Assembly: GCA_016927535.1 (NCBI GenBank)
Contig: JAFGMM010000007.1
Coordinates: 1 to 61,327 of the forward strand
Source of the DNA: Anaerolineae bacterium
Lineage (GTDB): Bacteria; Chloroflexota; Anaerolineae; Aggregatilineales; JAFGMM01
Direction: 5' to 3'
Length of the DNA: 61,327 bases
The position numbers and the translations under genes are program-made. Below the pieces are notes generated by a model. That model ran no database searches and was not told the origin of the DNA. It saw only the letters and a list, made by a program, of their open reading frames with translations. Each line of letters begins with the position of its first letter. Position 1 is the first letter of the stretch. Positions 16,822 to 25,281 of this stretch are shown here, in pieces.

Positions 16822-19242
16822 CTACCTGCCGTTGGTCACGCGCTCGCCCGACGACGGCTCCAGCACGGTCTGGCGCAGGAAGCGATGGATCGGGCCGCTG
16901 TGCCGCTTCACCACGATCACCGTCACCGGCGCCTCGCGCGCCAACTGCTCCGGCAAGCTCCCAAACAAGATGTTGCGGAACAGCGGTTCCTCGCTCGCGC
17001 CGACGACCACCATATCATGGTTGGCCGCCTCGTCCAGCAGCGCATCGAACGGGTTGGGCGCTTCTACCAGGCGCTCCTCGACATAAGGATAATCTACGCC
17101 GTTGCGAGCATACGACAGCGTTTTGGCGGCGCGCACCCGCTCCGATTCGGGCGCACCCGGCGGCGTCACGTGATACAACACCACCTTCACCGGCGGCGGC
17201 CCGGCGCCATCCGACGCCGCCGGCGCACACCGGGTCTGCCGCGCCAGCGACACCGCCAGCCGCACCGCGTGCCGGCTGTTCAGGCCGCCGGCCACCGCCA
17301 CCAGGATGCTGCACGGCAAGCGCGCCGGCTCGCGGTAACGCACCAGCGCAATATCGGTCGGCGGGTTATCGACAATCGGGTCGATCACACTGCCAAAAAC
17401 GCGGTTAGACGTGTTGGTCTGGCCGGGCCAGCCCAGCACAACCAGGTTCGTCGCGTTCTCGGTCACGGTGCGGTCAATCGCGTCGGCCACCTTGCGGCTC
17501 AGCCGGATCATGGTGTGGACCGGCACCTCGTGCGCCTCGGCCTGTTCGATGACCCGCTCCAGCAGTTGCCGGCGTCCTTCTTTGATGAACACACGCCCAT
17601 CTGCCAGCGAAAGCTGCTGCGGCACGGTCGCCACGTGCAGCGCCATCACCTCGCCGCTCCGATCCGCCGCGATCTTCGCGCCGATGTCGCCCAGGACGCG
17701 CGCCTGGTCTTCGGTCGCCACCGGCACCATCACCGAGTAATCGCGCGAGACCAACACCTCCTCGTGGAGAATCTCGGACGGTTTTTCGATCTGCTCCTTG
17801 CGCACGAAGTAAGCATAATAGAGCAGCAAGCCACCTCCGACCCAGCCGATGGTCACCAAGCCGGCAGTCTGGTTGTAGCCCAGCACCAGGTAAGCCGCCA
17901 GCGCGATATTCGAGACGATGCCGATGAGCGGCACCCACGGGAACAGGGGCACGATGAAGCCGCGCTTCATCGTGGGCATTTTGTGGCGCAGCGTCATCAA
18001 CGCGACATTGACCTGCAAGAACAGCAGCAAGAACATGATGTCGGCGGCGCTCGCCACCGTCTCGATCCCGGTCAGTGCCCACGCCAGGAAGATCATCAGT
18101 GCGCCGGACGCGATCACCGCGATTACCGGGGTGTGCCGCCTGGGGTCGATGTGGGCAAACGAATCGGGCAAGTTCTTATCGCGTCCCATCGCAAAGGACA
18201 CGCGCGACGAGGAATAGGTCGTCGCGTTCAGCGCCGACATGGTAGACGCCAGACCACTGATGAGCAGCAAAATCGCGCCGAACGGCATAAGCTGTTCGGC
18301 GGCGCGAACTACCGCTACCTCGCCCTGTAAGCCGAGATACTGGTAAGTGCGCAGTTCCTCGCCCTCCGCCAGTTCGATGACCGGGACCATCTCGCCCTCT
18401 GCGTTCTCGACGAGCGGCATCTCGAAATCGTCGGGCACCTGGATGGCCGCAATCGACACGAACGCCACTGCGACATAGATAACCACCACGACCGCAATCG
18501 ACATGAGGATGGCGCGCGGGATGTTGCGCATCGGGTTCATTACCTCCTCGCCCGACTGCGCGATGATCTCGTAACCCTCAAATGCGATGAAGGTCAGGCC
18601 CATCGCCGCGAAGATGCCGCCGGCGCCGTTCGGCAGGAAGCCCTCGGTAAAGCGGCTCTGCCAGTTCGGCGTATTGCCCAGCGCTGCGATGCCGAAGACC
18701 ACAAACGCGCCCAGGATGATAACCTTTGCGATGGTGATGACGTTCCCCACCGTGCCGGTCTCAGAAGCGCCGAGATAATTTAGATACGTAAAAAGAATGA
18801 CAATAATCGTCATAAAGATATGCGCCATGAGCGCCTGGCTCATGCCGAAATCCGGCAGGCCGGCCATGCGCCAGAGTTCGCTGGCAAAATGTCCAAACCC
18901 CAGACCGTACAGACTCCCGGCGACCACGTGCGCAAACCAGCTCATCCAGCCAGAAAGGAATCCCTGCGCGCCGCCCAGCCCTTCTTTTACCCACAGGTAG
19001 CCGCCGCCCGCCTCCGGGTACGCTGAGCCAAGCTCGGCGTAAGCCATGGCGGTGAAGGTCGTCACGATACCGTTGAGCATAAAAGCCAGGATCAGCGCCG
19101 GTCCTGCTGCGCCGGCGGCGGCGCCGGTCAGCACAAAAATACCGGCGCCGATCATTGCACCGACGCCGATCATGGTGATATCAAAAAGGCGTAGGTCGCG
19201 GCTGAGCGTGACCCCGCCTTCGGCGCTTTGCGTTGCTTCCAT
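16822..19242 (-). CDS. APC-family amino acid permease fused to two universal stress domains
   Basis: 806 residues from ATG 19242. Residues about 20-490 are an amino acid/polyamine/organocation transporter with roughly 12 hydrophobic segments (MIGVGAMIGAGIFVLTG near the N-terminus; ALNATTYSSSRVSFAMGRDKNLP; later VNVALMTLRHKMP). Residues about 510-800 are cytoplasmic UspA-like domains (GDIGAKIAADRSGEVMALHV; NLVVLGWPGQTN; VVVGASEEPLFRNILFGSLPEQLAR; VIVVKRHSGPI). The first helix matches the conserved APC core. Such permease-Usp fusions occur in several phyla; the Usp part probably senses ATP or energy state. Substrate unknown. It sits alone between two repeat-bearing spacers. Confidence 0.88.
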   Translation of the reverse strand: MEATQSAEGGVTLSRDLRLFDITMIGVGAMIGAGIFVLTGAAAGAAGPALILAFMLNGIVTTFTAMAYAELGSAYPEAGGGYLWVKEGLGGAQGFLSGWMSWFAHVVAGSLYGLGFGHFASELWRMAGLPDFGMSQALMAHIFMTIIVILFTYLNYLGASETGTVGNVITIAKVIILGAFVVFGIAALGNTPNWQSRFTEGFLPNGAGGIFAAMGLTFIAFEGYEIIAQSGEEVMNPMRNIPRAILMSIAVVVVIYVAVAFVSIAAIQVPDDFEMPLVENAEGEMVPVIELAEGEELRTYQYLGLQGEVAVVRAAEQLMPFGAILLLISGLASTMSALNATTYSSSRVSFAMGRDKNLPDSFAHIDPRRHTPVIAVIASGALMIFLAWALTGIETVASAADIMFLLLFLQVNVALMTLRHKMPTMKRGFIVPLFPWVPLIGIVSNIALAAYLVLGYNQTAGLVTIGWVGGGLLLYYAYFVRKEQIEKPSEILHEEVLVSRDYSVMVPVATEDQARVLGDIGAKIAADRSGEVMALHVATVPQQLSLADGRVFIKEGRRQLLERVIEQAEAHEVPVHTMIRLSRKVADAIDRTVTENATNLVVLGWPGQTNTSNRVFGSVIDPIVDNPPTDIALVRYREPARLPCSILVAVAGGLNSRHAVRLAVSLARQTRCAPAASDGAGPPPVKVVLYHVTPPGAPESERVRAAKTLSYARNGVDYPYVEERLVEAPNPFDALLDEAANHDMVVVGASEEPLFRNILFGSLPEQLAREAPVTVIVVKRHSGPIHRFLRQTVLEPSSGERVTNGR

Positions 19243-19319
19243 TACAAAACCTTTCTTCGTAGCGGATTTCGTAAACAAAGTAAAAGCCCTGGATGGGCTC
19301 CGAAATCAGCAGTTTAAAC

Positions 19320-19374
19320 ATACGACAAAAGTTATATTTACCACATATACCGTGTTTTGCACAAAAAGTCGTAT
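19320..19374. promoter_or_regulatory. Spaced inverted repeat upstream of the APC permease
   Basis: ATACGAC at 19320-19326 is inverted as GTCGTAT at 19368-19374, 41 bp apart in AT-rich sequence upstream of ATG 19242. The same ATACGAC is present at 16727-16733 upstream of the phosphoesterase. It could be a shared operator pair. Confidence 0.35.
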
Positions 19375-19420
19375 ATATGGGGTGTAAGCAAAGGTTGTCA
19401 GCGAATTACTTGACGATACT

Positions 19421-19560
19421 GTTGGCGAACTTGCTCCCCCTCACCCCTGGCCCCTCTCCCACGCTGGGGAGAGGGGGAAAACGCGCGTGATTCAGCATGA
19501 TTCTGGCTCCCTTTCTCCCCTTGTGGGAGAAAGGGTTAGGGATAGAGGGGGTTCGCCAAC
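19421..19560. repeat. 140 bp palindromic element with GTTGGCGAAC terminal inverted repeats
   Basis: Ends are GTTGGCGAAC (19421-19430) and GTTCGCCAAC (19551-19560). Inside are CCCCCTCACCCCTGGCCCC and the opposing GGGAGAAAGGGTTAGGGA-type arm, with smaller hairpins. A related element lies at 59552-59690 with different ends. No ORF. MITE-like; it fills much of the 19243-19713 spacer. Confidence 0.7.
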
Positions 19561-19580
19561 AACATCCTTGACAAGCACCC

Positions 19581-19632
19581 CTCACCCCCTTACGAAGTAT
19601 CCCCCCTCGCCGTGTCATGGCGGGGGAGGGAC
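19581..19632. repeat. Second C-rich/G-rich palindromic fragment
   Basis: CCCCTCACCCCC then CCCCCCTCGCCGTG opposing ATGGCGGGGGAGGGA: a further partial member of the CCCTCACCCC repeat family, next to the full element at 19421-19560. No gene in it. Confidence 0.5.
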
Positions 19633-19713
19633 TTCCAGAGCCACACGCGACGATTCCGCCGCCTGCGCAAAAGATCTGTTGCCTGTAATCTTCATAGACC
19701 TCCTCGCCTAACC

Positions 19714-20445
19714 TTACCAGATGCCCGGCAGCAGCCGGTAGCGCACAAGCTGGGCGTAGTCCTTGTAGCCGGGCAGGTTGGCCTGTAAATACCGGTCCTC
19801 AAGCGCGGTGCGGATGACCATAGCCACACCGAACAGCGCACCCAGCGCCAGCGCCCACAGCGAACCGAGCGCCAGCGGTATACCGAGGCTCATCACCATC
19901 GTCCCGACGTAGCCGGGATGGCGTATGAAACGGTAAGGACCACTGGTGACGGCCGTGTGCCCGCGCTCCTTCTGGATGCGCACATAGCGCGCATAGAAGC
20001 GATTCTCTGCCACCGCCCACGACGCGAACAGAAGCCCCAGCACCAGCGCGACCACCCCGGCTACCTGGAGCCACAAGGGGATATCGGCTACCGTCCACCC
20101 ATTGCGCTGGTCCAGCCCGGCCACCACCAGATAGCCCAACGGCGTGACAAGACTGCCGAGCGTAGCGATGAGTTTATCCCACCAGGGCGTATCCGCTTTG
20201 GGCATCGTCCGCTCTTCGGCCAATTCCCTCCCGACCGGGACGGCCAATATGACGATCACATAGACCACGCCGTAAGCAACGATGGTAACCCAGCCCATCA
20301 CCCAGTCCAGGCGGCCGGCCAGACCGAACAAGACAGCGCTCAAAACTACCAGGGAGATGATAAACCTCGCCAGGATTTTCAACTGCAGGTTGCTACCGGC
20401 CTGGGCTTCTTTAGTTGATTGGTCGTCAGATGTATATGCACTCAT
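19714..20445 (-). CDS. Isoprenylcysteine carboxyl methyltransferase-family membrane protein (copy 1)
   Basis: 243 residues with about five or six membrane segments. The C-terminal half carries the ICMT/PEMT signature: HTAVTSGPYRFIRHPGYVGTMVMSLGIPLALGS, then EDRYLQANLPGYKDYAQLVRYRLLPGIW. The RHPxYxG motif and the C-terminal E-x-Y-x-x-Y form the S-adenosylmethionine pocket in the family. A lipid or small molecule is the likely acceptor. About 45% of visible motif positions match the next gene, so this is a tandem duplicate. Both face away from the downstream repeat region. Confidence 0.82.
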   Translation of the reverse strand: MSAYTSDDQSTKEAQAGSNLQLKILARFIISLVVLSAVLFGLAGRLDWVMGWVTIVAYGVVYVIVILAVPVGRELAEERTMPKADTPWWDKLIATLGSLVTPLGYLVVAGLDQRNGWTVADIPLWLQVAGVVALVLGLLFASWAVAENRFYARYVRIQKERGHTAVTSGPYRFIRHPGYVGTMVMSLGIPLALGSLWALALGALFGVAMVIRTALEDRYLQANLPGYKDYAQLVRYRLLPGIW

Positions 20446-20486
20446 TCTCGCCTCCTATTTATTAAAAGGCAACTTACGCGCGGCGA

Positions 20487-21191
20487 TCACCAAACACCGA
20501 GCAGCAGCCGGTAGCGGACCCGGCGCGCGTAATCGGTGTAGCCGTCCAGTTCCTCGCGCAGCATCTTATCCTCAAGCGCCGTGCGCAGGATAATGAGCAG
20601 CACCACCAGCCCCCCCGGAACCAGCGCCCACAGCGAGCCAAGCGCCAGCGGCATCGCTACGTGCAGCGCGACCATCGCCACATAGCCGGGATGGCGCACA
20701 TAGCGATATGGCCCGCCGGATGCTACGGTGTGGCCCCGGTCTTTTTGGATGCGGACGAAACGCGCAAAGAACTTGTTCGATGCCATCGCCCAGGCAGTCA
20801 GCACATAGCTCAGCGCCAGCACGACCAGCCCGCCCACCGGCACCGCAAGCGACACCTCCGGCGACCAGCCGTTGCGCTGATCCAACCCGGCGACGATCAG
20901 GATGGCGAACATCAACGGCCCCATCACAATGGTAAGCGCTTTGTCCCAACCTTTGACATTTTCTTTGACCCGGACGCGCTCTACCGCCAAGTCTGGGTCG
21001 ATGACCAGCATAGGGATCAACACGACGACGCCGTGCACGATCAAGAATACCCATGCTATCCCCCAATCCAGGCGGCCCGCCGAGGCAAACAGTATCCCTC
21101 CCTGGACGGCGACAAAGATGATGTTCCTGATTACGACCTGGGCCAGACCGAGATGCGGAGCGCGGGTTTGTTCATTCGCCTTTGTACTCAT
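20487..21191 (-). CDS. Isoprenylcysteine carboxyl methyltransferase-family membrane protein (copy 2)
   Basis: 234 residues, paralogue of the gene at 19714, with the same multi-span layout: GRLDWGIAWVFLI, GLDQRNGWSPEVS, then HTVASGGPYRYVRHPGYVAMVALHVAMPLALGS and EDKMLREELDGYTDYARRVRYRLLLGVW. Its start ATG 21191 overlaps the stop of the 79-residue gene upstream (ATGA). The three genes and the regulator probably form one minus-strand operon. Methyl-acceptor unknown. Confidence 0.82.
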   Translation of the reverse strand: MSTKANEQTRAPHLGLAQVVIRNIIFVAVQGGILFASAGRLDWGIAWVFLIVHGVVVLIPMLVIDPDLAVERVRVKENVKGWDKALTIVMGPLMFAILIVAGLDQRNGWSPEVSLAVPVGGLVVLALSYVLTAWAMASNKFFARFVRIQKDRGHTVASGGPYRYVRHPGYVAMVALHVAMPLALGSLWALVPGGLVVLLIILRTALEDKMLREELDGYTDYARRVRYRLLLGVW

Positions 21192-21427
21192 GTGATTTTC
21201 TCTCCTGTACGGTTGAGGGAAAGCAGCGGCAGCCCTATATCACGAATCTTGCAGAGCAGCCCGTGTAAAGCCGCCTGATCGGCCACGACGCCGGTCATAC
21301 ACGTCACGTCGTCCGGGCACTGCGCGAGGGTGAGACCGTCAAACCAAACCGACCACTGTTCGTCGAGATGCCCCTTCACCCGGATTTCATAGACGCCCGG
21401 TCTGTCATATACCGGCTCGTCGGCCAT
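21188..21427 (-). CDS. Small conserved protein, function unknown
   Basis: 79 residues (YEIRVKGHLDEQWSVWFDGLTLAQ; MTGVVADQAALHGLLCKIRDIGLPLLSL). The VKGHLD...WFDGL and DQAALHGLLxKIRDxGLPL elements recur in small proteins encoded beside LuxR-type regulators. No catalytic residues are evident. Translationally coupled to the methyltransferase downstream. Confidence 0.6.
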   Translation of the reverse strand: MADEPVYDRPGVYEIRVKGHLDEQWSVWFDGLTLAQCPDDVTCMTGVVADQAALHGLLCKIRDIGLPLLSLNRTGEKIT

Positions 21428-21530
21428 GCCTCACCTCGTCCGCATACTAAAACACTGCTCAAAGCATAGACGCGGCCTGGGTGAGTTGTCATCCCCTAAA
21501 ATGGGTGATTGGGGTAGGTGAGGGCAGTTT

Positions 21531-24185
21531 TCAGAGCAGGTCCAGCGCTTCTGCCTGCTCGACCGCTTCGGTACGCCCGTGGACGCCGAGCTTGCTGTAG
21601 ATGTTCTTGATGTGGGTTCGGACCGTGTTCACCGAGATCACGAGTTCGCCGGCAATCTCGGCGCTGGAAAGGTGCGTATTCAAGAGCCGCAGTATCTCCA
21701 ACTCGCGCGCACTGAGCGGATCGATGGGCGGCTGTTCGGGCGCGGAGGCGGACGGCTCCGATTCGCCGACTGCTCCAAGAACCTTACGCGCATATGCATT
21801 TCCATGCGCGGCGGCCTTGCGCAGCAACGGCCTGGCATCGCCGCCGTCGATGAAGACACGCGCATAGCCGCCCGGCTCGGCCAGGTCGAGCGCGCGCCCT
21901 AGAGCCGCCAGCGCTTCGGTCTCGTGGCCCTGCGCTTGCAACGCCAAGCCTTGCAGCGTCAAGACCCGGACCAAGCGCCCCACCGCGCCCGCCCCCTCCA
22001 CGACCGCCAACAGGCGCGCCAACAGGCGCAGCGCCTTGTCCGGGTCGCCCTGGTCGACCAGCAGCCCGGCCAGCGCCAGATAGAAATCTTGCCGTGCATA
22101 GCTGAAATCGTCGTCCGCGCCGACGCCAAACGACTCGAATAACTGCAAAGCGTCATCAAAGCGGCCCTGGATACCCCAAATCTGAGCACGCCAGGCCGCA
22201 TTGCCGCCCACCAACCAACTGGGCAAATCGGCATGCTCGACCATCACATCCAAATCATGCAAGGTTTGCACTGCGCCGGCCATATCGCCCGCCGCCAACA
22301 GCACCCGGCCCAAAACCAGGTAGCTCAGACCGAGCGCAGAGATATTATCGCCGCGCTTAGCCAAGGCAAGGCCACGCCGGGCATACTGCGTCGCCTCGTC
22401 TATTTGGTTCCATTCGTAAAGAATAGATGCCAGGATCGACGACAGCTCACCCGCCCGCACCGTCTGCGCGAAGCCGCGCGCTCCGGCGACCTCCAGGTAT
22501 TGGTAACACAGTTCGGCGACCTGGCGTAAGCGGCCTTGCGCCAACAAAAGCATGCACAGCTTGACCGCAGCAAGCAGCAGTAGATCGGTGTTGCCGATGG
22601 TCTTGCTCACGGCCAGAGCCTCGGTTTGCGCCTGGACTGCCGCCTCGAGATCACCGCTGAGGCTGTAGGCGTCGCCCAGCACGACGGCGGCATTGCTGCG
22701 CCACACCACGCTGCGCTCCGGCAATTGCGCGAGCGCCTGTTGTGCGAACCGGATGATCGACGCGACGTCGCCCTGGTACATAGCAATAAACGCGCGCGTG
22801 GCAGCGATCATGCCTCGGTGCTCGCCGGAGAGCGCGCTTTGCTCGGCGGCCCGCAGATACGCCTCGGCCCGGTCAAGGTGACCGGCTACAAAGAGCATCA
22901 TCGCGTAATAAATACACAGCCCTGGCCGTACCTCCAACATATCTCCGGGCAGCGCATCGAGCCATTTAAGCAGCGTCGCCTGGTAGCCGTGCCCCCAAAG
23001 CATCTCGGCGTGCCCGTCGATCAGACCTGCCGCGCGCTCGAAATCCCCGGCAGACAGCGCATGCTCGATGGCCGGCGCGACCGAATCGTTGCGCTCGTAC
23101 CATAGGCTGGCGCGGCGGTGTAGAACCGGCACTTGCGCCGGGTACAGCCGGTGCAAGCGCTGGCGCAGCAGGTCGGCAAAGAGGCGGTGATAGCGATACC
23201 AACGCCGCTGGTCGTCCAGCGGTACGATAAACAAATTGGTCCGCTCCATGTGCTCCAATGTGGCCTGGCTTTCGTGCGGCGCGGCGTCGCATACTGCGTC
23301 GCACAAAGGGCCGCTCAAGCGGTCGAGGGTCGAGGTTTGGAGCAAGAAGGTCTGGAGGCTTTCGGGCTGGCGCTGGAACACCTCCTCGGCCAAGTAGTCC
23401 AGGACATAACGGTTACTGCCGGTGAAGGCCCGGATGAAGTCGGCCATGTGCGCCGGGTCTTGCCCCTGCATCGAGATGGCGGCCATCTGCAGCCCCGCGA
23501 CCCAGCCCTCGGTGCGCGCAGCCAGCGCCGCGACATCCTCCGCCGCGAGACCCGGCCCGATGGCGCGGTTGAGCAGTTCAGCGACTTCATCCGGCGCAAA
23601 TCGCAGGTCGGCGGCGCGCAGCTCGTTGAGATGACCGTGTGCACGCAGGCGCGCCAGCGGCAAGGGTGGGTCGGCGCGGGTAGCGATAACCAGGTGCATC
23701 GCCTGGCGCGGCGCGCCGGAGTCGCCGGGCGGCGGGAGGTGATCGAGCAAAAACACCATCGCATCGTGGACCGGCTTGGCGCTGATGGTGTGATAATCGT
23801 CGAGCACGAAGATGAAAGGCGCCTGGATATCGATAATGTCGTTAATCAGCGCGGTCAGCACCGATTCCATCGGCGGCTTTGGCGACCGGAGCATCGTCAA
23901 AGCCGCAGCGCCGGCGCCGGGTTGCAAAGCCTCCAACGCGGCAACGAGATAGGACAAAAAGCGCGTCAGGTCGTTATCGCCCTCGTCCAGCGAGACCCAC
24001 GCTGCGCGCATCTCGCGCACCCACGCGCTGAGCAGCGTCGTCTTGCCGAAGCCCGCCGGCGCCGAGATGAGGGTGAGTTTGCAGGTCAACCCGTCATCTA
24101 GGCGGCGGAGCAGGCGCGGACGCGGCACCGCTTCGGGCCGCAGGGGTGGGATATACAGTTTGGTCTTCAATATTATGCTTGGCAC
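21531..24185 (-). CDS. MalT-like LuxR-family ATP-dependent regulator
   Basis: About 885 residues. Start is uncertain: GTG 24185 ([14 protein letters not shown]) is most like family N-termini, although the frame opens from 24233. A STAND-type ATPase ([17 protein letters not shown] Walker [13 protein letters not shown] Walker B) occupies residues about 40-330. A TPR-rich middle follows. The last 65 residues are a LuxR helix-turn-helix ([43 protein letters not shown]). Family members are activated by ATP plus an inducer and drive nearby genes. The likely targets are the small protein and methyltransferase pair immediately downstream on the same strand. Confidence 0.88.
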   Translation of the reverse strand: MPSIILKTKLYIPPLRPEAVPRPRLLRRLDDGLTCKLTLISAPAGFGKTTLLSAWVREMRAAWVSLDEGDNDLTRFLSYLVAALEALQPGAGAAALTMLRSPKPPMESVLTALINDIIDIQAPFIFVLDDYHTISAKPVHDAMVFLLDHLPPPGDSGAPRQAMHLVIATRADPPLPLARLRAHGHLNELRAADLRFAPDEVAELLNRAIGPGLAAEDVAALAARTEGWVAGLQMAAISMQGQDPAHMADFIRAFTGSNRYVLDYLAEEVFQRQPESLQTFLLQTSTLDRLSGPLCDAVCDAAPHESQATLEHMERTNLFIVPLDDQRRWYRYHRLFADLLRQRLHRLYPAQVPVLHRRASLWYERNDSVAPAIEHALSAGDFERAAGLIDGHAEMLWGHGYQATLLKWLDALPGDMLEVRPGLCIYYAMMLFVAGHLDRAEAYLRAAEQSALSGEHRGMIAATRAFIAMYQGDVASIIRFAQQALAQLPERSVVWRSNAAVVLGDAYSLSGDLEAAVQAQTEALAVSKTIGNTDLLLLAAVKLCMLLLAQGRLRQVAELCYQYLEVAGARGFAQTVRAGELSSILASILYEWNQIDEATQYARRGLALAKRGDNISALGLSYLVLGRVLLAAGDMAGAVQTLHDLDVMVEHADLPSWLVGGNAAWRAQIWGIQGRFDDALQLFESFGVGADDDFSYARQDFYLALAGLLVDQGDPDKALRLLARLLAVVEGAGAVGRLVRVLTLQGLALQAQGHETEALAALGRALDLAEPGGYARVFIDGGDARPLLRKAAAHGNAYARKVLGAVGESEPSASAPEQPPIDPLSARELEILRLLNTHLSSAEIAGELVISVNTVRTHIKNIYSKLGVHGRTEAVEQAEALDLL

Positions 24186-24275
24186 CGGGTTTCGCTCCAC
24201 GCTCGCGTGTGGGTTTATTTTACACCGATGCAAGCGTCTCTGGCGGAAAAACCCCGGACGACTCCGACGGGTGAT

Positions 24276-24304
24276 TTGACAGATATACCCTACCGGGGTA
24301 TAGT
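24276..24304 (+). promoter_or_regulatory. Consensus promoter with embedded CsoR/CstR-type operator
   Basis: TTGACA (24276-24281), exactly 17 nt, then TATAGT (24299-24304). The spacer contains ATACCCTACCGGGGTAT (24285-24301), a 6-bp inverted repeat of the ATACC-x-GGTAT type used by CsoR, FrmR and CstR repressors. Bound repressor would block RNA polymerase. It drives the FmdB and repressor genes, implying autoregulation. Confidence 0.7.
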
Positions 24305-24331
24305 ATGCCCCGGATGAATGGGAGGTGAATC

Positions 24332-24535
24332 ATGCCAATTTATGAGTATCAATGCCAGGAGTGCGGCACGCCTTTCGAATTGTTCGTGCGCAGCATCTCC
24401 AAACCGGTTAGCGTCGAGTGTCCCAACTGCGGCAGCGTCGATGTACGTAAGGGCGTCTCGGCGTTCGCCAGCAAAGTAGTGGGCGGCAACGGCGCAGTCG
24501 CCGCATCGAGCGCCGGCTGTGGTCCATCGCTCTGA
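24332..24535 (+). CDS. FmdB-family zinc-ribbon protein
   Basis: 67 residues, MPIYEYQCQECG then CPNCGSVDVRKG: two CxxC knuckles 26 residues apart, as in the FmdB/CxxC regulatory-protein family. Strong RBS (GGAGGTGA) seven bases from the ATG. A third cysteine lies near the C-terminus (AGCGPSL). First gene after the CsoR/CstR-type promoter. Possible roles are nucleic-acid binding or metal/sulfur handling; unproven for the family. Confidence 0.85.
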   Translation: MPIYEYQCQECGTPFELFVRSISKPVSVECPNCGSVDVRKGVSAFASKVVGGNGAVAASSAGCGPSL

Positions 24536-24600
24536 GCGCCTAAACCGCGTTAGTGCGCCGTGTGCGCACCCGTGATCTGAGCACACAAAAAGGGCAACCC

Positions 24601-24849
24601 GTGAACCCGGTTCAAGAAGACTTAATCGCGCGGCTCAAGCGCATCGAAGGGCAGGCGCGCGGCATTCAGCGGATGATCGAGGAAGAGCGCGACTGCCAGC
24701 AAATCCTTACTCAACTTAGCGCCATGCGTAGCGCTGCCCAGCAGGTAGGGCTGCTGTTGGTGCGCGCATACGCCGCCGAATGTCTGGTCGAGACGGCGCC
24801 CATCGATATCGACAAGCTTGTCACGCTCATCAGCCAAGCCGCATCCTGA
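24601..24849 (+). CDS. CsoR/FrmR-family repressor, CstR-like (Cys-Tyr-Cys ligand set)
   Basis: 82 residues from GTG 24601 (an upstream GTG at 24553 is less likely). The DUF156 fold is clear: RLKRIEGQARGIQRMIEEERDCQQIL, then LLVRAYAAECLVE. The copper-type repressor uses Cys, His, Cys; here Cys32 and Cys61 are kept but the His of H-x-x-x-C is Tyr57. Two cysteines without the His resemble CstR, a persulfide sensor in Staphylococcus. It therefore probably represses the upstream promoter until cysteine persulfidation. Copper sensing seems unlikely; formaldehyde sensing (FrmR) would also need the His. Confidence 0.82.
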   Translation: MNPVQEDLIARLKRIEGQARGIQRMIEEERDCQQILTQLSAMRSAAQQVGLLLVRAYAAECLVETAPIDIDKLVTLISQAAS

Positions 24850-24874
24850 AATCGTGCGGGCAACGCCGCCGTGT

Positions 24875-24905
24875 AAAGCCCGTCCACCCGACGGGCGCTT
24901 TATTT
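24875..24905 (+). terminator. Terminator after the CstR-like gene
   Basis: AAAG-CCCGTC-CACC-GACGGGC-GCTTTATTT: stem with a 4-nt loop and a T-rich tail, 26 bases after the stop codon. It separates this operon from the candidate RNA gene downstream. Confidence 0.75.
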
Positions 24906-24967
24906 GGATACACCGAGTCGAATTGTGAGAATCCCATTAGAAATCGCCGGGTATGACATTAGGACTA

Positions 24968-24996
24968 TTGTCAAACCACGCAAACGATGATATCAT
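24968..24996 (+). promoter_or_regulatory. Promoter of the candidate non-coding RNA
   Basis: TTGTCA (24968-24973), 17-nt spacer, TATCAT (24991-24996). No reading frame of useful length follows, so it appears to drive the structured RNA at about 25003-25254. Confidence 0.6.
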
Positions 24997-25002
24997 TTGA
25001 AC

Positions 25003-25254
25003 AAGATTACAGTTAAGGTTCATTGGATTTTGAGAGTTTTTATAGGTATAAGGTAGGCCACCGTATATATAAACGGAGGGTAGTTATATAGGAACCAGGA
25101 GAGTTTTAACTTATAAGTGCGGAGCAGCGTAGTTAAGTAAAAGCTTTCTTGGCGAGAATAGCAAATTATCGTAACCCCCTCGTCAAGGCCAGACCAGTGT
25201 CCTAATCAAGTAACGCGCCCCTACTCCCATAGCGGACTAGGGGCTAGTGTTTTT
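25003..25254 (+). ncRNA. Candidate structured non-coding RNA, about 250 nt, family unassigned
   Basis: This AT-rich spacer has a promoter in front, no ORF, and pairings that form a closed multi-branch structure. GATTA 25005-25009 pairs with TAATC 25203-25207, and CATTGG 25021-25026 with CCAGTG 25194-25199 (one G-U), closing the structure. Inside are CCGT/ACGG (25061/25073), a TTTTAACTTA helix (25104-25113) pairing with TAAGTAAAA (25134-25142), and CTTGGCGAG 25148-25156 pairing with CTCGTCAAG 25179-25187 (one G-U). It ends in a G/C stem (GCCCCTA 25217-25223 / TAGGGGC 25238-25244) and a T-run. It lacks the signature bases of RNase P, SRP RNA and tmRNA. Confidence 0.55.
25217..25254 (+). terminator. 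Terminator of the candidate RNA
   Basis: GCCCCTA / TAGGGGC stem with a secondary TCC/GGA pair, then TAGTG and five T. It ends the RNA just before the convergent NAD synthetase gene. Confidence 0.65.
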
Positions 25255-25281
25255 AATACCTCATGCGCTCCCGGCGTAAAG

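Noticed and set aside
19421-19632. CRISPR array
   Set aside because: Repeats are inverted, C-rich/G-rich and not regularly spaced; no spacer structure.
24968-25254. tmRNA, SRP RNA, RNase P or tRNA
   Set aside because: A GCAAACGA stretch hints at tmRNA, but no tRNA-like acceptor, GGTTC loop or CCA end exists; no GGAAGCAGC (SRP) or GAGGAAAGTCC (RNase P) signature is present.
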